Shown in pieces: positions 18,072 to 28,178 of a stretch of DNA of 64,000 nucleotides. How positions within the stretch are numbered: position 1 is the first letter of the stretch; each line of letters starts with the position of its first letter. The stretch is from Spodoptera frugiperda (Eukaryota > Arthropoda > Insecta > Lepidoptera > Noctuidae), in the NCBI RefSeq assembly GCF_023101765.2, contig NC_064212.1:12958001-13022000 (forward strand). Direction: 5' to 3'. Made by a program: the position numbers and the translations under genes. Below the pieces are notes generated by a model. It made no database searches and was not told the origin of the DNA. It worked only from the letters and a program-made list of their open reading frames with translations.

Positions 18072-18993
18072 ATGGCGACTGTCGTAGTATTTATATGCCT
18101 GGTCTTTTGTTACATCGGCTTCGTCAACACAAGTAAGATTTAATTCTTCATTTCTTGTTTCTGGGTTCACTGGTACAACCTAGCGATGGGCATCCTCAAT
18201 TTTCATCCCAATCGGTCTGCAAAGTGTAGAGATTAAAGTAAACTCTTTTCAGGGAAGAGTTATTCAGTTGATCTTTTAATGCTGATGATCATTTAATATG
18301 TATTAGAATTATATTACTTTGCTTTGACTGCAACTTTTCAATCCAGAAATTTAAATGTATGATATTTAAAAAAGCTAGATATTTGTTGTATCCATTCATC
18401 AGTTCAGTAACCCATCAATGGCAATGGTTGCTGCCTCTGTACTAAATTAATCTTTACCTTCTCTCCTATTTACCAAGTAACTAGTCTGATTGTAAATTTC
18501 TTTACTTGTAGTACCACCTGCACAATGCTTCGCCAACTTCAAATGGGATGACTGTGGAATGCCACCTAAGCCCGTCATGTACTACTGGAAACCAGGATCG
18601 AGGTGTGAAGTGGGCATGTGGCGGGGTTGTCTACCTAATATAAACATGTTCAAAGACGAATACGAATGTGTTTCCACTTGCATATTCTCAGTAAGAGCAG
18701 CACCTTCCGATTATCATGAATTTAATGAAATCGACATGGATACTGAGACTACTACCGATTTTGCATTTGAAAATGTCACCGACGCCAACTGTACCGACAC
18801 TAATTCTACCGACACCAATTCTACTGACATCAGTAATTCTACCGATACCAATTCTACCGACGCCGGCGCTGATGCAACGACGACGGGCAACGAAGGCGGT
18901 GATGCAACGACGGCAGCAGCAGGCGACGGCGATGGTAATACAGGAGGAGGGAACGAAGAACCTCCCGCCACAACAGAGGAGCCCGGTCGCTAG
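18072..18993 (+). CDS. Secreted Kunitz-domain protein with a glycosylated acidic tail (2 exons)
   Basis: Spliced from exon 1 (18072-18132) and exon 2 (18512-18993), 180 residues. Residues 1-20 (MATVVVFICLVFCYIGFVNT) form a signal peptide, so the product is predicted to be secreted. Six cysteines at about 26, 35, 52, 60, 73 and 77 have spacing 8-16-7-12-3, matching the Kunitz/BPTI pattern (usually 8-15-7-12-3) with one extra residue in the second gap. The NIN-F motif before C5 is conserved. Kunitz domains usually block serine proteases through a Lys/Arg right after the second cysteine. Here it is Gly, and YGG before C4 is WRG, so classic trypsin inhibition is unlikely. Residues 98-180 are rich in Thr, Asn, Asp and Gly, with six N-glycosylation sequons between residues 108 and 136, TDTNSTD repeats and an extra Cys at 114. 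It is a single gene with its own promoter and poly(A) site. No paralogue is seen in the window, and the physiological target is unknown. Confidence 0.85.
18133..18511 (+). other. Intron of the Kunitz gene (379 bp, phase 1)
   Basis: Donor A|GTAAGA at 18133 and acceptor TTTACTTGTAG|T ending at 18511. Splicing joins codon 21 as A+TA (Ile) and keeps the frame open into the cysteine-rich exon. A phase-1 intron between signal peptide and domain is the usual arrangement for shuffled extracellular modules. Confidence 0.85.
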
Positions 18994-19035
18994 GCGTTCT
19001 GATGCTTGTAACATACATACACAAAAATCCTTTCA

Positions 19036-19041
19036 AATAAA
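19036..19041 (+). promoter_or_regulatory. Poly(A) signal AATAAA of the Kunitz gene
   Basis: AATAAA lies 43 bases after the TAG stop (18991-18993). A T-rich stretch follows at 19061-19083. This implies a very short 3' UTR. Confidence 0.7.
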
Positions 19042-19695
19042 TGCGTACACCATATCCTATTTATTTTTAATAATTTTCCTATTAGGTAAGTGAGAATACA
19101 TCGTGGTCCAATTGTACACTTACAACACTATATACATCATGTGTGTACATGTAGAAAACTGGATTTTGTGTCATCGTTGGGGGAAGAAGCACTTTCCGAA
19201 AATTATGGCGTAATCAAAGGGCAGGTTGGATATTCGGAACTCTGACTTATCAGCAGCACTAAAACCAGCAACAATAAAAAAATATTTCAATAATAGGTTC
19301 TTTGTCTGAACCGCGGATCAATAAATTAACCAGTTTAATATGTGAAGTCTCTGGTGTTCCGATCGTTTACTAAGAAAAAATACGAAACTTTGGTTAGTAA
19401 ATACGTTTCTCCGACGTGGAATATTTCGGGTACCCACATAACTTACGAATCCCTTAAGCCTTCAATATTTCACTGTCATACACAATTAGTTCCGTTACTG
19501 TCAGTTCCTATATCAGCATATTATGCTGAAAGATTATCTAGACCCTCTAGGATCCTGAGCCTTAGGGCTGGTTCGTTCGTTCGTTTAACGTATCGTGACA
19601 GTACCATGTAATCGACAAGGACTCAGTGATCAGACATTTTTGTTTCGGCCATATTCTAAAGTAATTTTGTTGATGACGTAGGGAGACCATTGTGA
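19042..19695. other. Unique sequence downstream of the Kunitz gene
   Basis: An 89-codon ORF (19342-19611, +) is not recognised. Otherwise there is nothing except a short CATA tandem at the right border (about 19695-19717). Confidence 0.4.
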
Positions 19696-19718
19696 TACAT
19701 ACATACATACATACATAT

Positions 19719-19978
19719 CGTCACGCCTTTAATCCCCGAAGGGGTAGGCAGAGGTGCACAATATGGAACGTAATGCCACTGTGTACACCCACTTTTCACA
19801 ATTTCTATTGTAAGTCCCATGTAATAGGTGGTGAGCCTATTGCCATATACCGGGCACATTTCCAGACTCCGTGCTACCACTGAGAAATTTTCGAAAAACC
19901 GAAAAAGGCCCAGTAATACTTCTCCCGACCCGGGAATTGAACCCGAGACCCCTTGCCCGGCAGTCTCACTTGCAACCA
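19719..19978 (-). mobile_element. SINE-1, most of the element, beside a (CATA)n run
   Basis: It reads CGTCACGCCTTTAATCCCCG through CATGTAATAGG, CCATATACCGGGCACATTTC, TACCACTGAGAAATTTTCGA and the B-box complement GGAATTGAACCCGAGACCCC. The head is cut after TCTCACTTGCAACCA. The CATA run sits at the tail end of the SINE, as often happens with retroposon tails. Confidence 0.9.
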
Positions 19979-20382
19979 GTCTTTACCATTGTGATCTTTA
20001 AGTTAATGTTCTTACCAAGAGCAGATCTTATGGGACACTCAATAAATTACACGTCCCAAGTCTAAAATAATAATTCACAATAGTAACCTCCTATGAATAC
20101 GAAAGAAGAGACATCTTTAAAACATTTAATTTAATTATATTAGCTAGCATAACTGTAATATTAAAATGAAATACAATTAATTTAAATGTAAATGAGTAAA
20201 GGTCTGCGGGGCAATGATTGAGCACGCCCCTGGGATGCGTGGATGAGAGCAGACTTCCCTCTGTACCCAAAATATCAAATTAAATACTAAACAGAACTTG
20301 CTACAGTGGTTACAATTGTCACAACTTCGGATTATGAGCGAAAGACCTCGTGTTCTACATCTTGGTTTAAAAAAAACTCATA
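19979..20382. other. Unique sequence
   Basis: No gene, RNA or known repeat recognised in these ~400 bases. Confidence 0.45.
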
Positions 20383-20789
20383 TTTGTTTATTTATTTATT
20401 GGGACAACCAGTAGTTGTTACATTAGGACTTACATCTAAACACTTACATAATAATTAATTTAAATGCACAACATTTTAAGGTGTCACAACATGCACTGTA
20501 GGACAACATAATGGTGACACTGTTCTCAGTTAATAAGAAAAAATAAAATAAAATGTGAAAATAAAATAAAACACATACAAACAAAACAATATTAACATAC
20601 TTGCAAAATTATACATAGTTATGATAACCAAGACAAAATAAAACAAATGAACCAAAAACCAAATTCAATAAAAAATACAAGAAAAAATAAAGAAAAAAAA
20701 GGAATTAACTTAAAAAATTAAAATTATTCTTAAATAAAGATTTGCACACATAGATAGAAATGAAATTTAAAAAATAATCTAACGCGATG
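20383..20789 (-). mobile_element. Probable LINE 3' end, AT-rich
   Basis: TTTGTTTATTTATTTATTGG followed by ACATTAGGACTTACATCTAA and ACTTACATAATAATTAATTT is a pattern I associate with the reverse-complemented 3' end of lepidopteran LINEs (AATAAATAAATAAA tail on the minus strand). From 20540 on it dissolves into AAAAT-type simple sequence. No coding part remains, so the call is tentative. Confidence 0.4.
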
Positions 20790-21003
20790 CAAAGTCAAAA
20801 GTCAAAGTCAAAATTATTTATTTCAAATAGAAGCACTTTTGAACGTCAAATGTCACTTTTGAACGTCGATGCAATCGCCAAAACTGTCGGCAAATAAGCA
20901 TTAAATCAATCAGATTAAGCCTAATGCCGTTTAAATTGGTTACAGTTTTAGAAACTATATTTTGACAACACAATAATGTATTATTCGTAACTGTTACGTT
21001 GTC
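20790..21003 (-). mobile_element. Family F retroposon with AGTCAA tail
   Basis: AAAGTCAAAAGTCAAAGTCA then AATTATTTATTTCAAATAGA, AGCACTTTTGAACGTCAAAT match the reverse complement of the tail at 60160-60242. Upstream blocks are degraded. The 62-codon minus-strand ORF is part of it. Confidence 0.65.
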
Positions 21004-21004
21004 C

Positions 21005-21042
21005 AAAGCTCCGGATCGGGCATCAGCCCTACTGGGCTATCG
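21005..21042 (-). mobile_element. LINE-A fragment
   Basis: AGCTCCGGATCGGGCATCAG and CCCTACTGGGC are the reverse complement of a short internal piece of the LINE-A 3' UTR (compare 1424-1446). Both ends are lost. Confidence 0.7.
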
Positions 21043-21119
21043 TGGATACAATAATAGTCCGTCTGTGTTAATCAAAGTTACTTGCGACATGTAATAATTT
21101 AATTATTGCAGGTTTTTTT

Positions 21120-21407
21120 GACTGCCTCGTTAGTTGAGTGGTCGCAATTGCGACTGCCGAACAAGGGGTCTCGGGTTTGATTCGGGCAAAGTATTACTGA
21201 ACTATTTTCGGTTTTTCGAAAATTTCTCAGTAGTAGCACGGAGTCTAGAATTGTGCCCAGTATATGGCAACAGGCTTACCCTCTATTACATGGGACTTAA
21301 AACACAAATGGTGAAAAGTGGGTGTTGTATATATACATTGTATAGCGGCAGTATGTGCCGTAATGTGCCCCTCTGCTTACCTCTAGGATAAAAGGCGTGA
21401 AGTTGAA
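21120..21407 (+). mobile_element. SINE-1, near full-length copy
   Basis: The head GACTGCCTCGTTAGTTGAGT, the B-box TCGGGTTTGATTCGGGCAAA (with a small deletion), TCTCAGTAGTAGCACGGAGT, ATATGGCAACAGGCTTACCC, AATGGTGAAAAGTGGGTG and the tail AGGATAAAAGGCGTGAAGTT are all present. The open frame through it is not a gene. Confidence 0.93.
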
Positions 21408-21745
21408 TAATGAAGTTTTCTAGACAATGTGTAGAGTCAGTCGGTCAGTAAAGTCAAAATAAAAATAGTAACGATAATTATAAGCAAATAAAGTTAAACT
21501 GGAGAATGGAAGAATGGCTCTTTACCTATGAATAAAATAATACAATACATCTTAAACTTAGGTTTACCTGCGATTATTAGCATTTACTACGGTAATTGTC
21601 TGGATAACTTTGCAGAAATCTAATTAATATTAGATGGAGGGATTTGTTGACGGGTTAGGTGAGTATGTAATGAAATTAGTTAACCCACACAGGCCCTTGT
21701 CAAGGAATAGTTTAAATGTGCTAAAATTCTTTATTTAACCCACAT
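21408..21745. other. Unique sequence between two SINE-1 copies
   Basis: Nothing recognised in these ~340 bases. Confidence 0.45.
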
Positions 21746-21755
21746 TTTGATTAAA

Positions 21756-22043
21756 GACTGCCTTGTTTGTCGAGTGGTCGTAAATGCGACTGCCGGACAT
21801 GGAGTTCGATTCCCGGGTCGGGCAAAGTATTACTGGTCTTGTTTCGGTTTTTCGAAAATTTCTCAGTAGTAGTAGCACGGAGTTTGGAATTGTGTCCAGT
21901 ATATGGCAATAGGCTCACCCCCTATTACATGGGACTTATAACACAAATGGTGAAAAATGGGTGAACATTCTATAGCGGTATTACGTGCCGTAATGTGCAC
22001 CTCTGCCTAGCCCTTCGGGGATAAAAATCGGGACGTTACAACG
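21756..22043 (+). mobile_element. SINE-1 reference copy with target duplication
   Basis: TTTGATTAAAG at 21746-21756 recurs at 22044-22054, giving a 10-11 bp target duplication around a ~287 bp element. A-box region TTTGTCGAGTGGTCG and B-box GAGTTCGATTCCCGGG are tRNA-like. The body has CACGGAGTTTGGAATTGTGT and CACAAATGGTGAAAAATGGG, and the tail TTCGGGGATAAAAATCGGGA. Such elements use polymerase III transcription and LINE machinery (family knowledge). Confidence 0.95.
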
Positions 22044-22053
22044 TTTGATTAAA

Positions 22054-22689
22054 GTTTGATTTCACCGTTTACTTCTTTTCTAATTACATTATGAATGTCA
22101 TTTCGGTGATCAAGAAGCATAATACAAAACTTTTAATTAACAAAGCATAAATCACAATTTTTAGCCATTTTCAATTTGTTATTTATAATATTTGTTAACT
22201 GTAAGCGGCTACTGTAACATCTACCCTTTCTGGTATGAAAATTATTTTGAGAATTTACATTAACTGAAAAATTTTGTTTGAACTTTGGACATGCTTGCAC
22301 ACTGAATTATAAGTTATATTTTAAGTATTTGTTTATTATCTATAGTATTTTGTTTTATTTCGATATTGTCATTTTATATTATTTGTGTATTGTATTGTAT
22401 ATGAACCAACTATGCCTGAAATAAAGGTACATATAAACAAAAATAAATAAATAAAACCTCAAAAACCAAATTCTGGCTTCCCCTTAAACAGGAATAGTTT
22501 GTCTCCAAGAGAGAATTATGCGACTCGACCCCTCTACATACGACTACGTTCTGACTTTTATACTCTACCATAGAGACTGTACGTGGTAGGATTTCACACC
22601 TCTATCTAGTTTATGTATGTAGAGATATTGCACGGCGATTTGTTCAAGACTGTTGAAAATACGAGTAGTTAAAAAGTTCTGTATTATGT
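22054..22689. other. AT-rich sequence, possible LINE 3' end
   Basis: CCTGAAATAAAGGTACATAT and AAATAAATAAATAAAAC near 22408-22458 could be the plus-strand 3' end of a decayed LINE or a gene. No coding region supports either. The rest is unremarkable. Confidence 0.3.
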
Positions 22690-22860
22690 GAGTACTAGCT
22701 GTAGTCCACGGCTTTGCTTGCGTGGTTGACTATCTTTCAACTCCTATTTCATCCCTTATTAAGTTAAATTTTCGGCCGGCTTGAATAAACCAACCAATCA
22801 GAGTGCTGAACGTGTAGTAAGCCCTCTGATTAATTATCTATATACCTAGTAAAAAAAAGT
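22690..22860 (+). repeat. Degenerate family J repeat
   Basis: GTACTAGCTGTAGTCCACGG followed by CTTTGCTTGCGTGG has the layout of a very common lepidopteran repeat beginning with an ACTAGCT...CGGCTT...GCGTGG motif, probably Helitron-related. The rest is worn. Confidence 0.4.
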
Positions 22861-22964
22861 ATGTAAATACTCCTCATGACATTTCTGCATTAATATTAGA
22901 TTGTCAACCTATTCATAATTAGATGATAAGAATATGAACAAAGCTTGAGATTTTACCTTCAAAG

Positions 22965-23105
22965 TCAAATCATTTATTCCAATTAAACTTTTGGAATATC
23001 AACAATTAAATATATAAATAATAGTCTATCCGTCAGTGAAGCTAGGTGCTCATTCCAAGTGTAGCATCGAATAGAAAAAACGAGCGAGAAACTCCATTCG
23101 TTAGG
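22965..23105 (-). mobile_element. Family F retroposon
   Basis: CAAAGTCAAATCATTTATTC, then GTCAGTGAAGCTAGGTGCTC, CCAAGTGTAGC and AGCGAGAAACTCCATTCG are the reverse complement of family F (compare 60052-60242: GGAGTTTCTTGCTCG, ACACTTTGGAACGAG). Confidence 0.65.
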
Positions 23106-23780
23106 TATTTAAAAAAATACATATTAACAAATTCTCTGATACATTTTTTTAATCAATAATTGTACATTATATGGGAAAACAATGCAGAGACTTTGCAATG
23201 CGCAACACAAATGGTAAAACTTACTATGTTCATGTACTAACGATCTGAAAGACTACTTCTATAAAAAAAGGAATCTCCTTAGAAAGATTGCCTTCTGTAT
23301 AAATAGGTTTGTTGGTTAATCAGATACATTAGTCTTCTAGTAAATCTACATTACCTATATCAACATTTAACCAGAACTAGACCTCACAGCGGTCTGGTTC
23401 ACCAGAACTCCCACTCTCAACCTTCAAACACATCCGTGGTCAGAAAATACTTTCTTATTATGAATTCCAGCTAGCTTCCCCTACAAGTCCAAGTCTCCCC
23501 CTCCCCCCTAACGTCTGTGAGCGCCAATAAATCAGGGCGCAGCTTGTGAACATTCCTCGACACGTCCAAACTTGGAGAAGTATATTTTGAGTTTACGTGT
23601 TTTCACATTGATTATATAGTAGGTGTTTAGAAATGGTGGGACCCGTTTTTTGCTCTTGTTATGATAGCGTAAAATTAATTGTTAAAAGTAACTTTGCATG
23701 CTGTAAAAAAAAATACAAATCAAATCTGGTTAGGCCTCAGTCGGTTCCAAACCCAAAAACTATGTACTTCTATAACTTTA
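23106..23780. other. Unique sequence
   Basis: No gene signal in these ~675 bases. A pyrimidine-rich patch (CCCCCTCCCCCC) lies near 23496-23510. Confidence 0.45.
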
Positions 23781-23868
23781 CACCTTTAGTCCCCGAAGGG
23801 GTAAGCAGAAGTGCCATATACCGGGCACATATCCAGACTTCGTGCTACCACTGAGAAATTTTTGAAAA
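23781..23868 (-). mobile_element. SINE-1 fragment with internal deletion
   Basis: CCTTTAGTCCCCGAAGGGGT and AGCAGAAGTGC join directly to CATATACCGGGCACATATCC, skipping about 80 bases of the normal body. Then CTACCACTGAGAAATTTTTG follows. It sits head-to-head with the next copy. Confidence 0.85.
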
Positions 23869-23879
23869 ACCTTTTTTTT

Positions 23880-24155
23880 ACTGCCTCGTTGGTCGAGTGG
23901 TCGCAAGTGCGACTGCTGGACAAGGGGTCTCAGGTTCGATTCCCGAGTCGGGTAAAGTATTACTGGGATTTTTCGGCTTTTCGAAAATTTCTCAGTGGTA
24001 GCACGGAGTCTGGAATTGTGCCCAGTACCTATATGGCAATAGGTTAGGACTTATAAAAACAAATGGTGAAAAGTGGATTTATATTGTATAGCGGCATTAC
24101 ATGCCGTATTGTACACCTCTGCCTACCCCTTCTGGGATATAAGGCGTGACGTTGC
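23880..24155 (+). mobile_element. SINE-1, near full-length copy
   Basis: ACTGCCTCGTTGGTCGAGTG, GTGCGACTGCTGGACAAGGG, the intact B-box CAGGTTCGATTCCCGAGTCG, TCTCAGTGGTAGCACGGAGT and ATAAGGCGTGACGTTGCG are present. The CCCCTATTACATGG segment is missing. This is the best tRNA-like head in the window. Confidence 0.93.
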
Positions 24156-24224
24156 GTTTGCGTTCAGTCTTTATATAAAAACCTATCCAATATGAAGAGA
24201 ATAAATAAAGTGTTCCATGGCTAT

Positions 24225-24312
24225 AAATTGGCGCCTCATCATCATCATCATCAGCCGAGAGACGTCCACTGTTGAACAAAAGCCTCCCACTTAGTCCTCC
24301 ATTGGCTCCTAG
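24225..24312 (-). mobile_element. Family I LINE tail with (CAT)n
   Basis: CATCATCATCATCATCAGCC followed by GAGACGTCCACTGTTGAACA and AAAGCCTCCCA is the reverse complement of a LINE end of the type (GATCAGCAGTGGAC...GATGATG) also seen at 30238-30334. Confidence 0.65.
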
Positions 24313-24633
24313 TTATGAATAATACAGAACCTACAATTACAATAGCAAATAATCGCACTCAACGAATAAATACCGACTAAAGCAGATTATTTTGTATGGT
24401 GAACACAGAATCCTGTATTTGTCCTACTTATAGCAAATACACTATTGGCAATTCCAACATTATTCATGTACGATAAGCTTCGTGAAACGTTTCCCTAAAT
24501 CTATTGTTAATATTAACATTTATACATACGTAAATTGCGATTATAATTGTAGTGGCTTAAATAGTCTGTGAGGATGGATGTTCCTTACTCGATTGTGCGA
24601 GAAAAAATCTCCATATGATACAATTCTCTCTGG
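24313..24633. other. Unique sequence
   Basis: Nothing recognised in these ~320 bases. Confidence 0.45.
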
Positions 24634-24727
24634 TCTTTTTTATGGGGATAAAATCATCCAGGGACTTATCTCATCTTGGCATTCAGGCAAGGGAGTGTCA
24701 GACTCTTACTGACTAAAAACCACCACT
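24634..24727 (-). mobile_element. LINE-A tail copy
   Basis: GGGGATAAAATCATCCAGGG and CAGACTCTTACTGACTAAAA then ACCACC. Only about 90 terminal bases remain. Confidence 0.85.
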
Positions 24728-25599
24728 TTCGTTTAAAGATATCGTTTGATAACTGGCCCTGATAAACCCTTGTCTTTAGTCCAATCTAGAACTGAGCAGG
24801 TAGAACTTACTGATATTAGATTTTTATTGGTATTAAATAATTTGCTGTCCCTTCATAAGGAAGATAAAAGATTCATTATAAAAAAAGAAATATAAATGGT
24901 CAATCAATAGCGATCAAGCGACGCGTATTAAGCCTAACCCTGGGGCGAATGGACAGTGTCCAAATACATATAGCATAGCTTTTAAAACGTTCAAAGGCCG
25001 AGACCAAGTGAATAGATTACATTGGAAAGCAGAACACCCCTAGGTATTCAATTACCACATTGTCGAGCCCCCTGTTAACATGCAAATTGATCCATTTCAA
25101 AATTTTGCGGTCGAATCCGTCCGTCTAACAGGAAATATACGATCCAGGATCATTGTTAAGAACATTTTGTTTTATCTTATGTAGATTTCCGAAATATTAT
25201 TCCGGGTTTAAACGGACAAGTGGAACAGTTCTGTAGGGGTCGGTTTTAAGTGGACCTTTATTGTTTTCATTGCTCTTTGTAAATATGTTGGCTAATGGAA
25301 GGATTGGATTGGTTGAACCCCAACACGGGTTTAGCTTGTGCATGTTTGTAGCGAAAGTAATAGAAGGGCCGTTGATTTGCGTTTTGTTTTTGTTGTGCTA
25401 CCCATTATGATTGAAATAGGATTAGGGGAAATGGAATACACATTCTTTTCTTTTTGAATGTTATGGAGTAGTTCTTGAGATTTTCTTTTAAACTTTATTT
25501 TACATGAAATGCTTTACCTATTATTAATAGTGTTTTGATGTAAATCGTCTCGTGCGCATGCCAATCTTTTCTTCTTTGTCAATTGAATACTGTTGTCAA
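24728..25599. other. Unique, repeat-free sequence
   Basis: About 870 bases without any repeat family. Positions 24900-25260 are more GC-rich than flanks and contain TGACC-, CCAGGATCATTG- and ATCCGTCCGTC-like unique motifs. No ORF is credible. It might be conserved non-coding DNA, but that needs an alignment. Confidence 0.3.
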
Positions 25600-25750
25600 A
25601 CTTAAAGTCACAATCAAGGCATTTGTTTCAATGAATCCTAAATTAGGCACTTTTGAAACGTCAAATGGAATTGGCCGTCAGGCTGTCTGTCAGTGAAGCT
25701 ACACTTTGGAACAAACACCTCTTCCAAAGTGTAGTTTCGAAATGTTTAGT
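25600..25750 (-). mobile_element. Family F retroposon
   Basis: AACTTAAAGTCACAATCAAG, GGCACTTTTGAAACGTCAAA, GTCTGTCAGTGAAGCTACAC and TTTGGAACAAACACCTCTTC match family F in reverse complement. The tail microsatellite is eroded. Confidence 0.65.
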
Positions 25751-25849
25751 AGTATTTCACCGGTCTTTGGTTCAATGAAGTATTAGAAAATTAATGATTA
25801 AATGGTCTAAACTCGACTGCCAGACATCGGGACTCAGGGTCAGTCTACA

Positions 25850-26100
25850 CCCTGTTATTAATTACACGAAAGTGATTAATTATGTAAAAACAAGTTCGGA
25901 TAAGTAGGCTATATTCTCGTCAAAATATTGCCAGGTTTACGATTAATTAAATTACTAATTAACCCTGCAACCGCCGCGTGCTCATACAACATACAAAAAC
26001 ATCATCTCTCGGCTAATTAATCAAAAAACCCAATCAAAATTTTCGTTCAATTTTTAAAAACAAATGGGGGAACGGTTACCATTGCGCCCCCTACCGGCGT
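25850..26100. promoter_or_regulatory. Candidate enhancer/insulator: TAATTA cluster plus CTCF-like motif
   Basis: TAATTA homeodomain-type cores occur at about 25856, 25876, 25943, 25955 and 26011 within 160 bases. TGCGCCCCCTACCGG at 26083-26097 fits the CTCF consensus TGCGCCMYCTRSTGG at 14 of 15 positions. Both are only motif matches; TAATTA is frequent in AT-rich DNA, while the GC-rich CTCF-like core is less expected by chance. Confidence 0.3.
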
Positions 26101-27249
26101 CAATTTGAAACTAAAGTGACTCATTACGTACCCCTTTTTGAGCGAACATATTTATACGATGTTAAACTCTATTTTTGTGGAATTAAAGTTGATATCCGAT
26201 TGCGTTTCCAATAGCCCTACGGAACCATACAGCGGTAATTGAACCATGCTTTCATAACGGTTTAATAGAGTTATTTTTAGTTTTTTTTCCATAAAGTATA
26301 CACGAGACTGGTTGGTTAACGTGGTTGTGTACACTGGTGAGATTATACTAATCTATAACACAATAGAAAACATGCCGCCATTTTAATTTTGACTTCGGTT
26401 TTGTCTTTTTGTTTTCTTTTTTTAATTAAATATAGACTTTTTACTACCGAGTACATTGACAATAGGTGAGACCTTTGATTTTGGTTGTTGATGATAATGA
26501 TGATGAGGTTTACAATAGTTTACCAACTTTAACATAAAGTTAGTACGCTTAGTGTCACGTTTTGGATATTAAAAAGGAGCGTATCGACAAACTTTGCGAT
26601 TGAATTGACAATCACACTGAATGCTTCCTTCAGCACTAAATACTAAAACCGATACCAACAAATAGGTACAAACAGATACAACATTAAATTAATTAGCAAA
26701 CATAAGATTAAGTTTTACTAACGAGGGAACAAAGTTACGTTAGGGCAATGTAATAAAATTAACCCTTGCACCACTTCGGTAGTTGGTCTTTAGTATCGAA
26801 AGACGAAAACTTAGGGTAAGCGGGGACATAGGACCACTTGGGGTAACTGGGGGTCTGTTTCTTACATTAATAGAACATCAAAAGGGATTCATTTGGTTTT
26901 AATGTCGTTATTTTATTGTGTGTAGCTAAATTGTATTACCTATAAATCAATTGCTGTTCGTTAATTCGGCTGGACCGATTTGGCAAATTTTTGTCTTGAA
27001 TTATTTGTGGTCCAGCAAGAGTTTAAAAGGTGAGAAAAAATGTTTAAGACGGTACAAAGTTTGCCGGGGCTTTTCTTATAAAATTGTTTGTTTTTTTTTT
27101 TGTCAGTGACTGGTTTATTTTACGATACGTATTTTGATGTGTAAGTTGCTTCAGAAGTGTATGGAAATACTTTTCAGAATTTCTAAAAAGACAAAGAAAA
27201 TCCGGTTGTTATCCAACTTTAGGCTAAAAGTTTACTTTAAACATATAAC
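26101..27249. other. Unique sequence
   Basis: No gene or repeat family recognised. A 60-codon minus-strand ORF (26152-26334) is not significant. Confidence 0.4.
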
Positions 27250-27345
27250 AAGCTGCGCGACGCTGCTCATGAGAAAGAGTCCTACTGTGAATGGAAACTA
27301 GTAGCGCTTGATAATATTTATGTGAATTACTTACATAAAATTGCT
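27250..27345 (-). mobile_element. Family G MITE fragment
   Basis: AGCTGCGCGACGCTGCTCAT, GAGAAAGAGTCCTA, GGAAACTAGTAGCGC and TTATGTGAATTACTTAC are central blocks of family G in the same order as other copies. Terminal inverted ends are missing. Confidence 0.5.
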
Positions 27346-27354
27346 ATAGATAAA

Positions 27355-27420
27355 AAAATACATACATACATAACCTCACGCCTGTCTCCCATGGGGGTAG
27401 GCTGAGACAATGGAACTGTC
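27355..27420 (-). mobile_element. Family H LINE tail
   Basis: ACATACATACATAACCTCAC, GCCTGTCTCCCATGGGGGTA and GGCTGAGACAATGG are the exact reverse-complement layout of the family H end (CCATGGGAGACAGGCG...TATGTATG), including the TATG microsatellite. Confidence 0.8.
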
Positions 27421-27984
27421 GAATTAATTACCATAAACAAATAAAATGTCCCAAAACATACGTACACCTACATAACACAATTCTTATCACAACAGCAACC
27501 GAGCAAAAGCTTCACCTGGGGCGTTGAGACTAATTTATAATTAAAATTGTGTAAAAACTCCCCTAATAATTAATGTGAAACAATAATTTTTCATACAGCC
27601 ATTTTGACGACGGCACACGTAAAGTACGCCTGTAAATTTATCTGTAAAAATTTTATCACCGTGATTAAAGTCGTCGGCTAACGTTTTATTATGTCTGGGG
27701 ATATTTATACCCCATGCAGCTAGCAAGGGTTAATGTATTGATACGGCCATAATGTTATTTCAATCTGTTGGTAATTATAAGGTAGCGATTGATTTTGTCT
27801 TTTATGTAAAAATTATATGATTTTAACTACACATGTATTGTACACAGGTTAGGTACCGTACCAATGACAATTAAAGTGTTACGTCATTCCTATAACTCAG
27901 CCCAACGTAGCAATAGCAATAACCTAGGAGGTTCTATAGCACCTTATAAAATTTCTACTAAATACTATAAAATAAGAATAGTCA
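27421..27984. other. Unique sequence
   Basis: A 61-codon minus-strand ORF (27541-27726) is unrecognised. No other signal. Confidence 0.4.
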
Positions 27985-28178
27985 GTTTTTTTATGGAGTC
28001 GATAAACGACCAGTACCATTACCTGATGGTAAGCAATCGGCGTTACCCATGGACATACAACAACACCAGAGGCGTTAGAGGTGCGTTACTGACCTTTTGG
28101 GGGTTAAAAATTTGAGGATTGGGGATCGTTGGGGATTAGGAAGGGGAGTAATTTGGTCTTCGGTAATCTCACTCACAC
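27985..28178 (-). mobile_element. Family E copy, 5'-truncated
   Basis: TACCTGATGGTAAGCAATCG, CCCATGGACATACAACAACA, CCAGAGGCGTTAGAGGTGCG, TTGGGGGTTAAAAATTTGAG and GTAATCTCACTCACAC are the reverse complement of the family E tail half. The 83-codon ORF overlapping it is an artefact. Confidence 0.85.

Noticed and set aside
18688..19014. Minus-strand frames opposite the Kunitz gene tail
   Set aside because: Repetitive TDTNSTD coding leaves the complement open (Val-Glu-Leu repeats). No start context or domain.
23880..23960. A functional tRNA gene
   Set aside because: The A-box/B-box-like text is the head of SINE-1. It does not fold as a complete cloverleaf and continues into the SINE body; similar heads occur many times.
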